Origin: Halalkalibacter oceani
GTDB taxonomy: Bacteria > Bacillota > Bacilli > Bacillales > Bacillaceae_D
Direction: 5' to 3'
Length of the DNA: 64,000 nucleotides
Assembly: GCF_023715605.1 (NCBI RefSeq)
Contig: NZ_JAMBOL010000015.1
Span: forward strand, 1 to 64,000
A model generated the notes under the pieces. It ran no database searches. It was not told the origin of the DNA and saw only the letters and a program-made list of their open reading frames with translations. Made by a program: the position numbers and the translations under genes. Shown one piece after another: positions 17,210 to 25,797 of the stretch (position 1 is the first letter of the stretch; every line of letters starts with the position of its first letter).

Positions 17210-18420
17210 GAAAAGTTGTGTCAATTCTAGCATGCATGGCTGTTGGAATATCTATTGTAATGATTCTGATTTTTCTCATACCCAGCCAGTCGATCAAACA
17301 TATCGTACTGGATTTTAAGGGGAAGTCCGCGACTATTCAAACAAAAGCAACTGTGATCGAAGAATTGCTAAGTGAGTTAGAAATTGAGATGTCTCCTTCA
17401 ATGACGGTATATCCAGATCAACATACAAAATTAACACATGGCATGTTAATTTCAATCAAACAGCGAGTCCCCGTTACAATCAATTACAATGGTGAAAAGA
17501 TTCTGCTTCAAACGGATCGTAGTACTGTCGAGGAAGTGATCAGAGAAGAATTAGGTATTGTTCCCACACTACATGATTATCTCTATCCTGCTGCTTCTGA
17601 TCCGATTCAGGAAGGATCAAATATAATCTTTCAAACAGCCTTCCAGGTGTCGATTCAACAAAATGGAACTCAGATTAAACGATGGACGACTCCTGGGACG
17701 GTAAGGGACATATTGCAAAAACACAACATTATCGTAGGAGAAGATGAATTTGTCCGCCCTTCTTTAGACACTCGCCTTACAACAGAGAACACGATTGAGA
17801 TTATTGAGTTTTTAAGTGATAAAGAAGTTCAAACGGAATACATTAACTACAGTGTTATTAAACAAGAAAGCGACGATTTGATGGTTGGTCAAGAACAAAT
17901 CATTCAGGAAGGGCAGCAAGGAATAATAGAGAAAACATTTCATGTGATTGAGCAAGACGGGAAAGAAACATCAAGGATATTAGTTTCTGAAGAAGTAACA
18001 AGAGAACCAAGTAATCAATTAATTGCAGTGGGGACGAAAAAGCAAGTAGAACGACAGAATCCATCAATACAAGATCATCTACCATCAATAGATCGAGTAC
18101 CCCCTTTGATAATCGATAGAGAAGGGAAAGAAACGATGCTTGTAACAGCCACTGCATATACTCCTGATTGTTTAGGCTGTACTGGAATTACAAAAATGGG
18201 GATTGACCTTCGGCACCGTCCTAATATTAAGGTAATTGCAGTAGATCCTGAAGTAATTCCATTAGGTGCTACTGTTTATGTAGAAGGATATGGAAAAGCT
18301 GTAGCAAGTGATATTGGATCTGCAATAAAGGGGAAAAAGATTGATTTGTATATGCATACGGAAGAAGAAGCACTTCGTTGGGGGAGAAGACAAGTACAAG
18401 TGACTCTACTTGATTCATAA
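17206..18420 (+). CDS. YabE-like protein with DUF348, G5 and 3D domains
   Basis: 404 residues with an N-terminal membrane anchor or signal segment (about 8-27), three ubiquitin-like DUF348 repeats (for example IVLDFKGKSATIQTKATVI), a G5-like region, and a C-terminal 3D domain with Asp residues in AVDPEVIPLG, ASDIGSAIKG and IDLYMH. This is the architecture of Bacillus YabE and related resuscitation-factor-like hydrolases. Expected to act on peptidoglycan outside the membrane. Overlaps the diguanylate cyclase by four bases, so they are co-translated. On a plasmid it might help remodel the wall during transfer. Confidence 0.85.
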   Translation: MRKVVSILACMAVGISIVMILIFLIPSQSIKHIVLDFKGKSATIQTKATVIEELLSELEIEMSPSMTVYPDQHTKLTHGMLISIKQRVPVTINYNGEKILLQTDRSTVEEVIREELGIVPTLHDYLYPAASDPIQEGSNIIFQTAFQVSIQQNGTQIKRWTTPGTVRDILQKHNIIVGEDEFVRPSLDTRLTTENTIEIIEFLSDKEVQTEYINYSVIKQESDDLMVGQEQIIQEGQQGIIEKTFHVIEQDGKETSRILVSEEVTREPSNQLIAVGTKKQVERQNPSIQDHLPSIDRVPPLIIDREGKETMLVTATAYTPDCLGCTGITKMGIDLRHRPNIKVIAVDPEVIPLGATVYVEGYGKAVASDIGSAIKGKKIDLYMHTEEEALRWGRRQVQVTLLDS

Positions 18421-18571
18421 ATTATTGTTTTAATTAATAATTAAGAGAATGACAACAATGTTTGTTTTACAAATTGATTTAAAGATGTTTTATATTGTTT
18501 AAAGTGATAATCTGTTTTGTTGTTTTCATGCTACCATGATAGTGTCATAGCAGGAGGTTTACCTTTAAAAG

Positions 18572-19353
18572 ATCACTATTAGTGGAGTGAAAGATCACAC
18601 TTTAAGGAGCTAATTATCACGGATACAGGAGTGAGATATCACACAAGAAGGGGTAAAGTATCACAAATTGTGGACTTAACTATCACAGAAAAAGGAGTTT
18701 AAGGATCACACTTAGGGGAGTAACTATCACACATTAGGGAGTAAAGGTCACAGATTGAGGGTATCGGCTACTTATAGATAAGAAAGATCACACTATGAGG
18801 AGTCAATGCCCTATTAAAAGATCACACTTAAGGGAGTTTTATCTAAAACTATCACAGATAAGGGAGCATTTTGTGATTATTATGTCCGATATTCCGTTTT
18901 CTGTCATTTAACTATCACACATTGAGGGGTATAATTTATTCATTATTAGATTTTATGGCTATGCGAGATAGTTTAGAACAATTAATTTTAATTATAAACT
19001 CCTATATGTGTGATAGTTTGATCTTCATCCTCCCCAAAATGTGATAGTTAATGCTGGTAGCAATCCTCTAAGTGTGATACTTCATGATCTTACTCCCAAA
19101 AGTGTGACACTTTGAAGCTTTAATAGGACAGCTGGCAGCGCCTAACAAGGCTATCATGACCGCGACTCCATGTAAATCCTGTGCTTCTACTAAAGTTCAG
19201 CGTTTGATCTCGGGGAAAGGATCGAGGTTTGACTTGATACTCCCTTAAGTGTGATAGTTACTACCACACTAGTTTGTGTGTAATTGTTAAAGAAAATGCC
19301 AAAAACCTAATAAAGGCTGCTAGATTAATGATTCCCTTATCGGTCACACATAG
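18572..19353. repeat. Replication origin with about 19 iterons
   Basis: The repeat unit is ATCACACNNNAGGGGAGTAA-like. On the + strand copies begin at 18572, 18594, 18616, 18638, 18660, 18682, 18705, 18726 and 18747 (steps of 21-23 bases), then 18787, 18821, 18851, 18914 and about 19333. Five inverted copies (GTGTGATA core) lie near 19008, 19039, 19072, 19102 and 19249. The AT-rich stretch between the two sets (about 18930..19000) is the likely opening region. The array runs up to the rep gene, the normal layout for Rep_3 initiators. The inverted copies may act in autoregulation. Confidence 0.9.
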
Positions 19354-19427
19354 GGGAGTAGATTTTTGTTATATCTTGAACTATAGTGAAGAAAATACCG
19401 TTTTTTAGAGGTCGAGGTGAGTGAGAA

Positions 19428-20612
19428 ATGAAAGCAGAACAACTCTCATTATTTGAGTCAAAAATTTCACCAGAATACTTAGTTACTCAATCAAACTCAT
19501 TGATTGAAGCTCCCCAGAACCTTACGCTGCAAGAAAAAAGAATTATCTTAACCTTAGCCTCATTAGTGCAACCAGAAGATGATAACTTTCGTGTTCACCG
19601 GATTAAAGTCAAAGATCTAGCCGATATCATTGGGATTAAGGAAAAAAACTTTTATAGCAAAGTTGAGAGTGTGGTTGAAAAGTTACAGAACAAAACAATC
19701 ACGATTGAAACAGAACGATCGAAACTAAATATGCACTGGCTTTCATCTTCTGAATACTTTAAAGGTCAAGGGTATGTAGAATTAGAGTTTTCAGAGAAGC
19801 TTCGCCCTTTTTTACTGGAACTGAAGCAAAATTATACACCGTTTAAGTTACGTAATGTTTTACAGTTAAGAAGTGAATATTACATAAGGATATATGAACT
19901 ATTAAAACAATATGAGAAATTGAAAAAGAGAGCGTTTTCCATTTCGGAACTCAAATTTCATTTAAATATTCCTCCTGATAAATATGAAAAATATGCACAT
20001 TTAAAGAGTCGGATAATCTTAAAAGCACAATCTGAACTAACAGAAAATACCGACTTGACGTTTGATTTTGAAGAGCGTAAAGAGGGACGGAAAGTTGTTG
20101 GGATCATTTTCTACATAAAAAAGAACCAGAAGCTTCTTAAAGAAGTGATTGGAAACGAAAAATTAGATTCGAATAGCAGCAACTTGTTAATTCGCTTTGG
20201 TGTCAGGCCTGATAAAGCTCGTGAAATTGTTAAAGAATATAGTGAAGAACAAATCAACCAGAATATTAATTATATATTAGAGACAAAAAATCATTTGGAA
20301 ATTGATAACATAAGTGGTTACGTGATTGCTGCTATTGAAAATAATTATGTTGAGAAAGGTAAACTTAAGTCTACCGATTTTAAGAGTGTGGATAGATTTT
20401 CTGTAGGACAAGTTCAGCAATGGCTTAAGGGGATTTATCGTCATAGCAGAGAAAGTGTTCCGAGCTTCCTGGTAGAAGAAAAGGTGATTGATTACATTGT
20501 CAAGGAAGGTTTTCAAATTGAAGAAGCTTTAGAATTTTGGAATGAACACGGTACGAATCTTAATCAATACTTACGCGACCTGATTAAAGAGAATAGATTA
20601 AAAAAGAAATAG
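19428..20612 (+). CDS. repB: Rep_3-family plasmid replication initiator
   Basis: 394 residues with the two winged-helix units of the Rep_3 (RepB) family: the first from about 15 to 130 (NLTLQEKRIILTLASLVQ, then VKDLADIIGI), the second from about 140 to 235 (LRSEYYIRIYELLKQYEK, then SISELKFHLNI). A C-terminal extension of about 150 residues (QIEEALEFWNEHG) follows. GAGGTGAG precedes ATG 19428. It should bind the upstream iterons to open the origin. Intact. Confidence 0.93.
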   Translation: MKAEQLSLFESKISPEYLVTQSNSLIEAPQNLTLQEKRIILTLASLVQPEDDNFRVHRIKVKDLADIIGIKEKNFYSKVESVVEKLQNKTITIETERSKLNMHWLSSSEYFKGQGYVELEFSEKLRPFLLELKQNYTPFKLRNVLQLRSEYYIRIYELLKQYEKLKKRAFSISELKFHLNIPPDKYEKYAHLKSRIILKAQSELTENTDLTFDFEERKEGRKVVGIIFYIKKNQKLLKEVIGNEKLDSNSSNLLIRFGVRPDKAREIVKEYSEEQINQNINYILETKNHLEIDNISGYVIAAIENNYVEKGKLKSTDFKSVDRFSVGQVQQWLKGIYRHSRESVPSFLVEEKVIDYIVKEGFQIEEALEFWNEHGTNLNQYLRDLIKENRLKKK

Positions 20613-20700
20613 GATCAATCAAACAAGGCAGCATATTTGGTGATAGTTCTCTTATGTAGTTGCCACCTTCACAATTTATAATATTATTTTGCATTTAAGA

Positions 20701-20849
20701 TTGACCTTTAAAATTGGGTATACTATAATTTCTCTATAAGCTGAGATTTGTTGAGTGAACTGGATTGTATTTAATTGAATTAAGATAACGGGACACCCCG
20801 GTTGAAATTGAGTGTTTAAGCTCATTTTTAACTTTGGGTGTCTTTTTTT
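20701..20849 (+). ncRNA. Leader RNA 3 with premature terminator
   Basis: Promoter TTGACC (20701..20706), 17-base spacer, TATAAT (20724..20729). AACGGGACACCCCG (20787..20800) overlaps terminator arm GACACCC (20792..20798), which pairs with GGGTGTC (20836..20842) before T7. The SAF-domain gene follows. Same arrangement as the two other backbone leaders. Confidence 0.5.
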
Positions 20850-20919
20850 GTGAATTTCAAAAAATAGGACCATCAGAATTCTTAAATGATATGAGAGGTC
20901 TTATAAGAAAGGAAAAAAA

Positions 20920-21408
20920 ATGAACAATAAACTCAAAATAATTGCTGCATTATTTGTATCTTCAATTGCAATCGTGTTTGTGATTGTGTGGGATCTATAC
21001 TTAAAAGATCATATTGATTCAGAGAGGGTTGTCATCGTGAAAGCAAATTCAGATATTCAAAGGGGCCAAACCTTAACAAAAGATATGTTCGAAATTGAAA
21101 CTCGGCCAAAAAGTGCGTTGGTAGAGGGGGTTGTTAAAGAGTCAGAGCTCAATCATATTCTTGGAAAAGACGCAGCTGAAAGGCTCATTAAAAATGCGCA
21201 ATTATCGACTGAGCAAGTTGATTTTGATAGGATTACTCCTAATAAAGAAGAGGGTGAAGCGATAAGACCGATTCCGAATGAATGGATTTTTGCTAAACCT
21301 GGTTCACTTAGAGCAAAAGATCAAATATCCATCTATGCCTTTACACCATCCAGTGCTGAAGAAGTGGTATATTTAAAGGTCATCAAAACGATGAAAAGCT
21401 ATCTATGA
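20920..21408 (+). CDS. SAF-domain membrane protein, probably truncated
   Basis: 162 residues: one N-terminal membrane segment (about 7-25) and a SAF domain (VVIVKANSDIQRGQTLTKDMF) as in CpaB/FlgA-like proteins. The relatives I know of are longer, and the C-terminal TMKSYL runs straight into the next frame with an ATGA overlap, so the 3' part may have been lost when the chrA fragment was joined. Ribosome site AGAAAGGA before ATG 20920. Role unknown. Confidence 0.6.
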   Translation: MNNKLKIIAALFVSSIAIVFVIVWDLYLKDHIDSERVVIVKANSDIQRGQTLTKDMFEIETRPKSALVEGVVKESELNHILGKDAAERLIKNAQLSTEQVDFDRITPNKEEGEAIRPIPNEWIFAKPGSLRAKDQISIYAFTPSSAEEVVYLKVIKTMKSYL

Positions 21409-22022
21409 CATTTCCGATTTCAAAACGTTTTGGGGGCATTTGCTTAACGTTATTTTTCGGACTATTGGTGGGGCTCCCTATTTTAAGTCATTTTAGTTCA
21501 ATGACTTGGATAAATATATTCGACAGCTTTTATCGTGCAGGATCCTTAGTGTTCGGAGGAGGACATGTGGTACTTCCTCTTTTAGAACGTGAATTTGTCC
21601 CTACAGGATTCATTAGTGAAGAATCGTTTCTTGCCGGTTATGGTGCAGCCCAAGCTGTTCCAGGTCCTCTTTTTACGTTTGCTTCCTATATAGGAGCTGA
21701 TATTGGTGGATGGGCAGGAGGACTAATGGCAACCGTTGCGATCTTCCTGCCAGCATTTCTTCTTATATTAGGAACGTTACCATTCTGGTATTCACTGAGA
21801 GAAAACAGTAAGATTAAAGGTGCATTTATGGGAGTTAATGCAGCCGTTGTAGGAATACTCATCTCTGCATTTTACCAACCCATATGGACGAGTGCTATTC
21901 TTACCCCTATGGACTTTACTTTAGCTGCACTGTTGTTCTTTATGCTCGTTTATTTAAAACTTCCACCTTGGATCATTGTTCTTTCCGGTGCATTAGGAGG
22001 ATCGCTTTTAGCTATCTTTTAA
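21405..22022 (+). CDS. chrA: C-terminal half of chromate transporter ChrA
   Basis: 205 residues matching the second half of a long ChrA: a leading hydrophobic segment that normally joins the two halves, then SLVFGGGHVVLPLLE, AAQAVPGPLFTFASYIGA and four more hydrophobic segments. The first half (its own FGGG/PGP copy) is missing. Short one-domain CHR proteins exist but normally occur as pairs and do not start with the joining segment. I infer a 5'-truncated gene whose function is doubtful. The start is the ATG that overlaps the previous stop. Confidence 0.65.
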   Translation: MTFPISKRFGGICLTLFFGLLVGLPILSHFSSMTWINIFDSFYRAGSLVFGGGHVVLPLLEREFVPTGFISEESFLAGYGAAQAVPGPLFTFASYIGADIGGWAGGLMATVAIFLPAFLLILGTLPFWYSLRENSKIKGAFMGVNAAVVGILISAFYQPIWTSAILTPMDFTLAALLFFMLVYLKLPPWIIVLSGALGGSLLAIF

Positions 22023-22071
22023 GAGGACAGAAGTTGAAAACTAATTGATTTTAGTACAAATCGCAAAAATA

Positions 22072-22121
22072 AAACCGCATGGAATCAAGGTTTTATTTTT
22101 GATTTCATGCGGTTTATTCAT
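22072..22121. terminator. Bidirectional terminator between chrA and arsC
   Basis: A 17-base stem with one imperfect pair (22072..22088 with 22099..22115), A-rich before and T-rich after. It serves the two converging transcripts. Confidence 0.8.
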
Positions 22122-22176
22122 TTTTACAGGGTTATGTCGTAGCCCCCTACATTCAATGACCCTAAACGGCTTCTTA

Positions 22177-22593
22177 TCAAGTTGTTTTCGCAAATTGTTG
22201 AATGCGCTGGCCGATTTCATCACGTACTCGTTGGAATACTGCCCACTTTTCTTCGTCTGATCCTTCAGCTTTCGCTGGATCATCAAAACCCCAATGTTCA
22301 CGGCGAATATGCGGCGGTGTCATCGGACAACGATCCGCCGCATCACCGCAAAGGGTCACAATCATATCAACGTCATTCAATAAGTCCGTATCAATAACAT
22401 CCGATGTCTGGTTAGAAATATCAATATTGACCTCGTTCATGGCTTTTATTGCATTTGCGTTTAAACCATGAGCTTCGACACCTGCACTACACACATTCCA
22501 ATCCTTACCTAAATAATGCTTGGCCCATCCTTCGGCCATTTGGCTACGGCATGAGTTTCCTGTACAAAGAAAATAGATCGTTTTTTTAGACAT
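22177..22593 (-). CDS. arsC: Thioredoxin-dependent arsenate reductase
   Basis: A 138-residue low-molecular-weight-phosphatase-type arsenate reductase. The phosphate loop CTGNSCRS holds Cys10 and Arg16; the relay cysteines are Cys82 and Cys89 in LCGDAADRC, as in staphylococcal pI258 ArsC. It reduces As(V) to As(III), which the adjacent ArsB exports. Last gene of the minus-strand arsR-arsI-arsB-arsC operon; 21 bases after arsB. Confidence 0.95.
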   Translation of the reverse strand: MSKKTIYFLCTGNSCRSQMAEGWAKHYLGKDWNVCSAGVEAHGLNANAIKAMNEVNIDISNQTSDVIDTDLLNDVDMIVTLCGDAADRCPMTPPHIRREHWGFDDPAKAEGSDEEKWAVFQRVRDEIGQRIQQFAKTT

Positions 22594-22614
22594 GATGGGT
22601 TTTTCTCCTTTTCT

Positions 22615-23913
22615 TTAACTAATCATCATTAACCAGAGGTAGAGACCGAGTAAGGTGATAAATAAGACGGGTAACGTAATGACAATGCCTGTCTTAAAGT
22701 ACGTCCACCAAGAAATCTTGACTCCTTTTTGAGTAAGAACGTGTAGCCACAATAGTGTTGCTAACGAACCAATTGGGGTAATTTTTGGTCCAAGGTCAGA
22801 ACCGACGACATTTGCATAAATCATTGCTTCTTTCATCAATCCCGTTGCTGCGGTTGCATCAATTGCTATGGCATTGATCATGACCGTTGGCATATTGTTC
22901 ATGATCGAAGACAGAATAGCTGCTAAAAATCCCATGCCCATGGTTGCTGCAAAAACACCTTGCTCAGCAACATGTTCAAGCCCTGAAGCTAGAAGATCCG
23001 TTAAACCTACATTTTGAAGACCAAACACAACGACATACATCCCAACCGAGAAAAAGACAATGTTCCATGGCGCACCTTTTAACACCGATCGTGTTGCGAC
23101 AGCAGGACTTTTGCTTGCAATCGCTAAGAAGGTAAGGGCAATGATTCCGGCAACAATGGATACAGGAATATGTAAGAACTCGCTAACGAGGTAGCCAACA
23201 AGTAAAATAGCTAAAACGATCCATGAGATCCTAAACATTCTTTCATCTTTAATGGCTGTAACAGGCTTCTTCAGTTTTTCATAGTCGTATCGTTTTGGAA
23301 TGCTCTTTCTAAAGTAGAGGTACAAAACAAGAATACTGGCCACTAATGAAAAGAAGTTTGGAACAATCATCCGTGTGGCATATTCAATAAATCCAATGCC
23401 GAAGAAGTCCGCCGAAACGATGTTGACTAAGTTACTCACTATCAACGGTAGCGAGGTAGAATCGGCAATAAATCCACTCGCAATAATAAATGGGAACACC
23501 ATCGTTTCGTTAAATTTCAACGAGCGAACCATGGCTAAAACGATTGGCGTTAAAATTAAAGCTGCACCGTCATTGGCGAAAAATGCAGCGACGATTGAAC
23601 CTAAAATACAGACGTATACAAACATGAGCACAGCATTTCCTTTGGCCGCACGAGTCATATGGAGGGCCGACCATTCGAAAAAGCCTATTTCATCCAAAAT
23701 TAAAGAAATTATAATAACGGCAATAAACGTTAAAGTAGCATTCCAAACAATGCCTGTAACTTCAATGACATCGCCAAAAGAAACAACACCAAGAAGTAAT
23801 GCAATGATGGCACCACCACAAGCAGACCAACCAATATCAAGGTTTCTAGGCTGCCAGATAACTAAAACGAGCGTAATGATAAATATAGCAGATGCTAAAA
23901 AGACTGAAATCAA
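22615..23913 (-). CDS. arsB: ArsB arsenite efflux protein
   Basis: 432 residues with 11-12 hydrophobic segments; the family stretch [22 protein letters not shown] and [17 protein letters not shown] are present. It exports arsenite/antimonite driven by the proton gradient, alone or with an ArsA ATPase; no arsA is nearby. Spaced about 115 bases after arsI. Confidence 0.93.
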   Translation of the reverse strand: MISVFLASAIFIITLVLVIWQPRNLDIGWSACGGAIIALLLGVVSFGDVIEVTGIVWNATLTFIAVIIISLILDEIGFFEWSALHMTRAAKGNAVLMFVYVCILGSIVAAFFANDGAALILTPIVLAMVRSLKFNETMVFPFIIASGFIADSTSLPLIVSNLVNIVSADFFGIGFIEYATRMIVPNFFSLVASILVLYLYFRKSIPKRYDYEKLKKPVTAIKDERMFRISWIVLAILLVGYLVSEFLHIPVSIVAGIIALTFLAIASKSPAVATRSVLKGAPWNIVFFSVGMYVVVFGLQNVGLTDLLASGLEHVAEQGVFAATMGMGFLAAILSSIMNNMPTVMINAIAIDATAATGLMKEAMIYANVVGSDLGPKITPIGSLATLLWLHVLTQKGVKISWWTYFKTGIVITLPVLFITLLGLYLWLMMIS

Positions 23914-24029
23914 CGTATGAGTTCTCCTTTACGATTAACCAATGTTTTTTTCTCTAAGAGTATGGTATATGCCATCTTAAAGGCAGCCAGTGGCCGCCTT
24001 CATTATTACATTTAAAGTTGCATTGAATA

Positions 24030-24434
24030 TTAACCTATGCAACACTCATCATTTTCTTCTACATCTTCTACATCATCCTTTGTATAAAAATATTCCCACT
24101 CGTTCCCATCAGGATCCGTTACCCAAAACTTATCTTGCACAGCGTAGCAACATGTTGTATCCATTTCTTCTCGGGTAAAAAAACCAACTTTTTCAAGCCT
24201 TTCTTTATGTTTGATCACTTCATCTCTACTTTCCAATTGTACGCCTAAATGGTTAATCTGATTTCCGTCAACTTGTTCTGTCGGTGTTAGTGTTAAGTTC
24301 AAATTTGGCTCACTCGTTAGGAACTTAACATAATCGTGTTTTTCCTTCGCAGGCGTAACTCCTAGCATGTTTTCATAAAAGGTTTTACTCTCCTCTAAGT
24401 CTCTTACGTTTAAACCAATGTGCACGCTCGTCAT
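24030..24434 (-). CDS. arsI: ArsI-type C-As lyase (VOC family)
   Basis: A 134-residue vicinal-oxygen-chelate protein. Metal ligand candidates are His5, His62 and Glu114; the vicinal Cys95-Cys96 pair in TTCCYA followed by QDKFWVTDPDGNEWE is the signature of ArsI, which demethylates organoarsenicals such as methylarsenite. CadI-type annotation is the common alternative name. The C-terminus adds an acidic tail with a second CysCys. It lies between arsR and arsB, consistent with arsenic detoxification. Confidence 0.85.
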   Translation of the reverse strand: MTSVHIGLNVRDLEESKTFYENMLGVTPAKEKHDYVKFLTSEPNLNLTLTPTEQVDGNQINHLGVQLESRDEVIKHKERLEKVGFFTREEMDTTCCYAVQDKFWVTDPDGNEWEYFYTKDDVEDVEENDECCIG

Positions 24435-24451
24435 AAATACCTCTCCTATAT

Positions 24452-24469
24452 AATCAATTTTTTTTGATT
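24452..24469 (-). promoter_or_regulatory. Possible internal ArsR-type operator
   Basis: AATCAA and TTGATT (24452..24457 and 24464..24469) form an inverted repeat between arsR and arsI, similar in half-site to the main ars operator. Could give arsI-arsB-arsC extra regulation. Confidence 0.35.
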
Positions 24470-24488
24470 TATTGCGTTCAAAAAGCTA

Positions 24489-24818
24489 CTAACACTTAGA
24501 GAATCCAGGTTTGAACACACAACATAATTCATCCGAGAGTACCCGATCCATTTCCACTTCGTTAATCTCATAATAACTCCATGTACCTTTAGTTTCTCTC
24601 ACTATAAGGTTAGCATCCATCAGTATTTTTAGATGATATGACAGCTTAGATTGGCTCATATCTAACTCTTCCGTAAGGTGACAGACACAAGTTTTTCCTC
24701 TTCTACTCAACAGATGAAGTAAATGCAATCGTTTTTTATCTGCTAAGGCCTTAAACGTATGCTCATACTTCTCTAAAGTATTAATTGAAAGGTCATCAAC
24801 AGGTGATACTGCATCCAA
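24489..24818 (-). CDS. arsR: ArsR arsenic-sensing repressor
   Basis: About 109 residues, winged helix. The As(III) site CVC lies in KTCVCHLTEEL, next to the recognition helix (SQSKLSYHLKIL); the C-terminus has an extra CC and a final Cys. TTG 24818 is chosen as start because AAAGGGG precedes it by eight bases; TTG 24839 is in frame but has no ribosome site. First gene of the ars operon. Confidence 0.88.
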   Translation of the reverse strand: MDAVSPVDDLSINTLEKYEHTFKALADKKRLHLLHLLSRRGKTCVCHLTEELDMSQSKLSYHLKILMDANLIVRETKGTWSYYEINEVEMDRVLSDELCCVFKPGFSKC

Positions 24819-24861
24819 ATCATTCACCCCTTTAATCAAATATTATTGATTAACTAAACAG

Positions 24862-24900
24862 TATCACAAGCATCTATAGTAAATCAAATTAATTTGATTT
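24862..24900 (-). promoter_or_regulatory. ars promoter and operator
   Basis: A perfect 20-base palindrome at 24881..24900 (AAATCAAATT and its complement) covers the -35 TTGATT of a minus-strand promoter whose -10 (GATACT or ATACTG) lies 16-17 bases on. The spacing between half-sites differs from the CadC boxes, so the two repressors should be distinct. Confidence 0.75.
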
Positions 24901-25262
24901 ACTTTTTCTTTCTTTCTTCTTCAACTATCGTATACATTAGCGAGAAATTCTTATTCAACATAATGGACCAATTCCAAAATGGAGTGAATGACATTTTTTA
25001 ACTTTATTGGGAGGGGGTACTTTCTTTTCTTTTTCTTTATGAGCTAAGTAAGCAAGTTTTTGCTTCGGCAGCACAAAACGTCTGCCTGTTCTAGCCTTAG
25101 CGCTATGTCATTTTGCTTTTTCTTTCGCCTATAGAGCTCATCATACACCGGACTGTAGTGAAGCTGACGGTTTCCAGCCAGAATACTTTTTACTACAACT
25201 TAAACACAACCAATTACTAGCATCTTCTCCATGCAACTTAAAAACTTCTAGATAATTTTCAA
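24901..25262. other. Intergenic stretch with a degraded minus-strand coding trace
   Basis: Between the ars operator and the next promoter, the minus strand reads as two partial open frames of about 45 and 40 codons joined by a shift near 25110, containing LHYSPVYDELYRRKKK and TGRRFVLPKQKLAYLAHKE. They have no start or ribosome site and look like a decayed gene of unknown family. Confidence 0.3.
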
Positions 25263-25297
25263 TTCTTCACAGTTTCTAAACATTTTAAATTTATTCT
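25262..25297 (+). promoter_or_regulatory. Direct-repeat promoter, AbrB-like gene 1
   Basis: Half-sites ATTCTTCACAG and TTTCTAAACAT are 11 bases apart; -10 TATTCT (25292) starts 19 bases after the second half-site begins (25273). Member of a set of eight such promoters in this window. Confidence 0.65.
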
Positions 25298-25328
25298 AGA
25301 GATAAAATGCATGACCGAGGTGTTGATT

Positions 25329-25697
25329 ATGCTTGAAGCTAATACTTCTCAAATGAAACAAGAACAACCTTCCGAGACTGGGCTGATTTGTATTTTAAAA
25401 AATCGCCAAACTATTACCTTACCAAAAACAATTCGGGAAAGATTATGTCTCAATTTTGGTGATGAGGTAACGGTTGGGTTAACAAAAAAGTCAAAAGAAT
25501 TAATTATTCAAAAGTGTAAAGGTGAAACATTGGATAATAGGATGATTGTTAGTGAAAGAGGGGCTGTTCGGATCCCGATAGAATTAAGAAGGTTTATTGC
25601 TTTGGAAAAAGGAGATTCTTTTCACATTTTTATAATGAAGGAAAATCAAGCTATCCTATTAAAGAAGGTTTATCCAAGAAATGTGAACAATTATTGA
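25329..25697 (+). CDS. Tandem SpoVT/AbrB-domain regulator 1
   Basis: About 122 residues with two AbrB-type swapped-hairpin units (ITLPKTIRERLCLNFGDEVTV and VRIPIELRRFIALEKGDSFHI). Such proteins bind DNA as dimers and act as transition-state regulators. ATG 25329 follows GAGGTG by six bases; ATG 25311 in the same frame lacks a site. A close paralogue is at 56934..57284 and both share the same promoter type. Confidence 0.75.
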   Translation: MLEANTSQMKQEQPSETGLICILKNRQTITLPKTIRERLCLNFGDEVTVGLTKKSKELIIQKCKGETLDNRMIVSERGAVRIPIELRRFIALEKGDSFHIFIMKENQAILLKKVYPRNVNNY

Positions 25698-25716
25698 ACG
25701 GTGATGTGATTTGCGT

Positions 25717-25752
25717 TTTCTTCACCGTTTCTATAAACTTTTTGGATATGGT
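25717..25752 (+). promoter_or_regulatory. Direct-repeat promoter, YdhK-like lipoprotein
   Basis: Half-sites TTTCTTCACCG and TTTCTATAAAC, 11 bases apart; -10 TATGGT starts 19 bases after 25728. The following leader (GTTAAGTTGAGTT) is shared with the multicopper oxidase gene. Confidence 0.75.
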
Positions 25753-25797
25753 TAAGTTGAGTTCGTTAAACAGATAAACAAAAGGAGGATTCAAAAA

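Noticed and set aside
18572-19353. CRISPR-like regular repeats
   Set aside because: Units of about 20 bases have almost no spacers, occur in both orientations and sit before a Rep_3 gene, so they are iterons.
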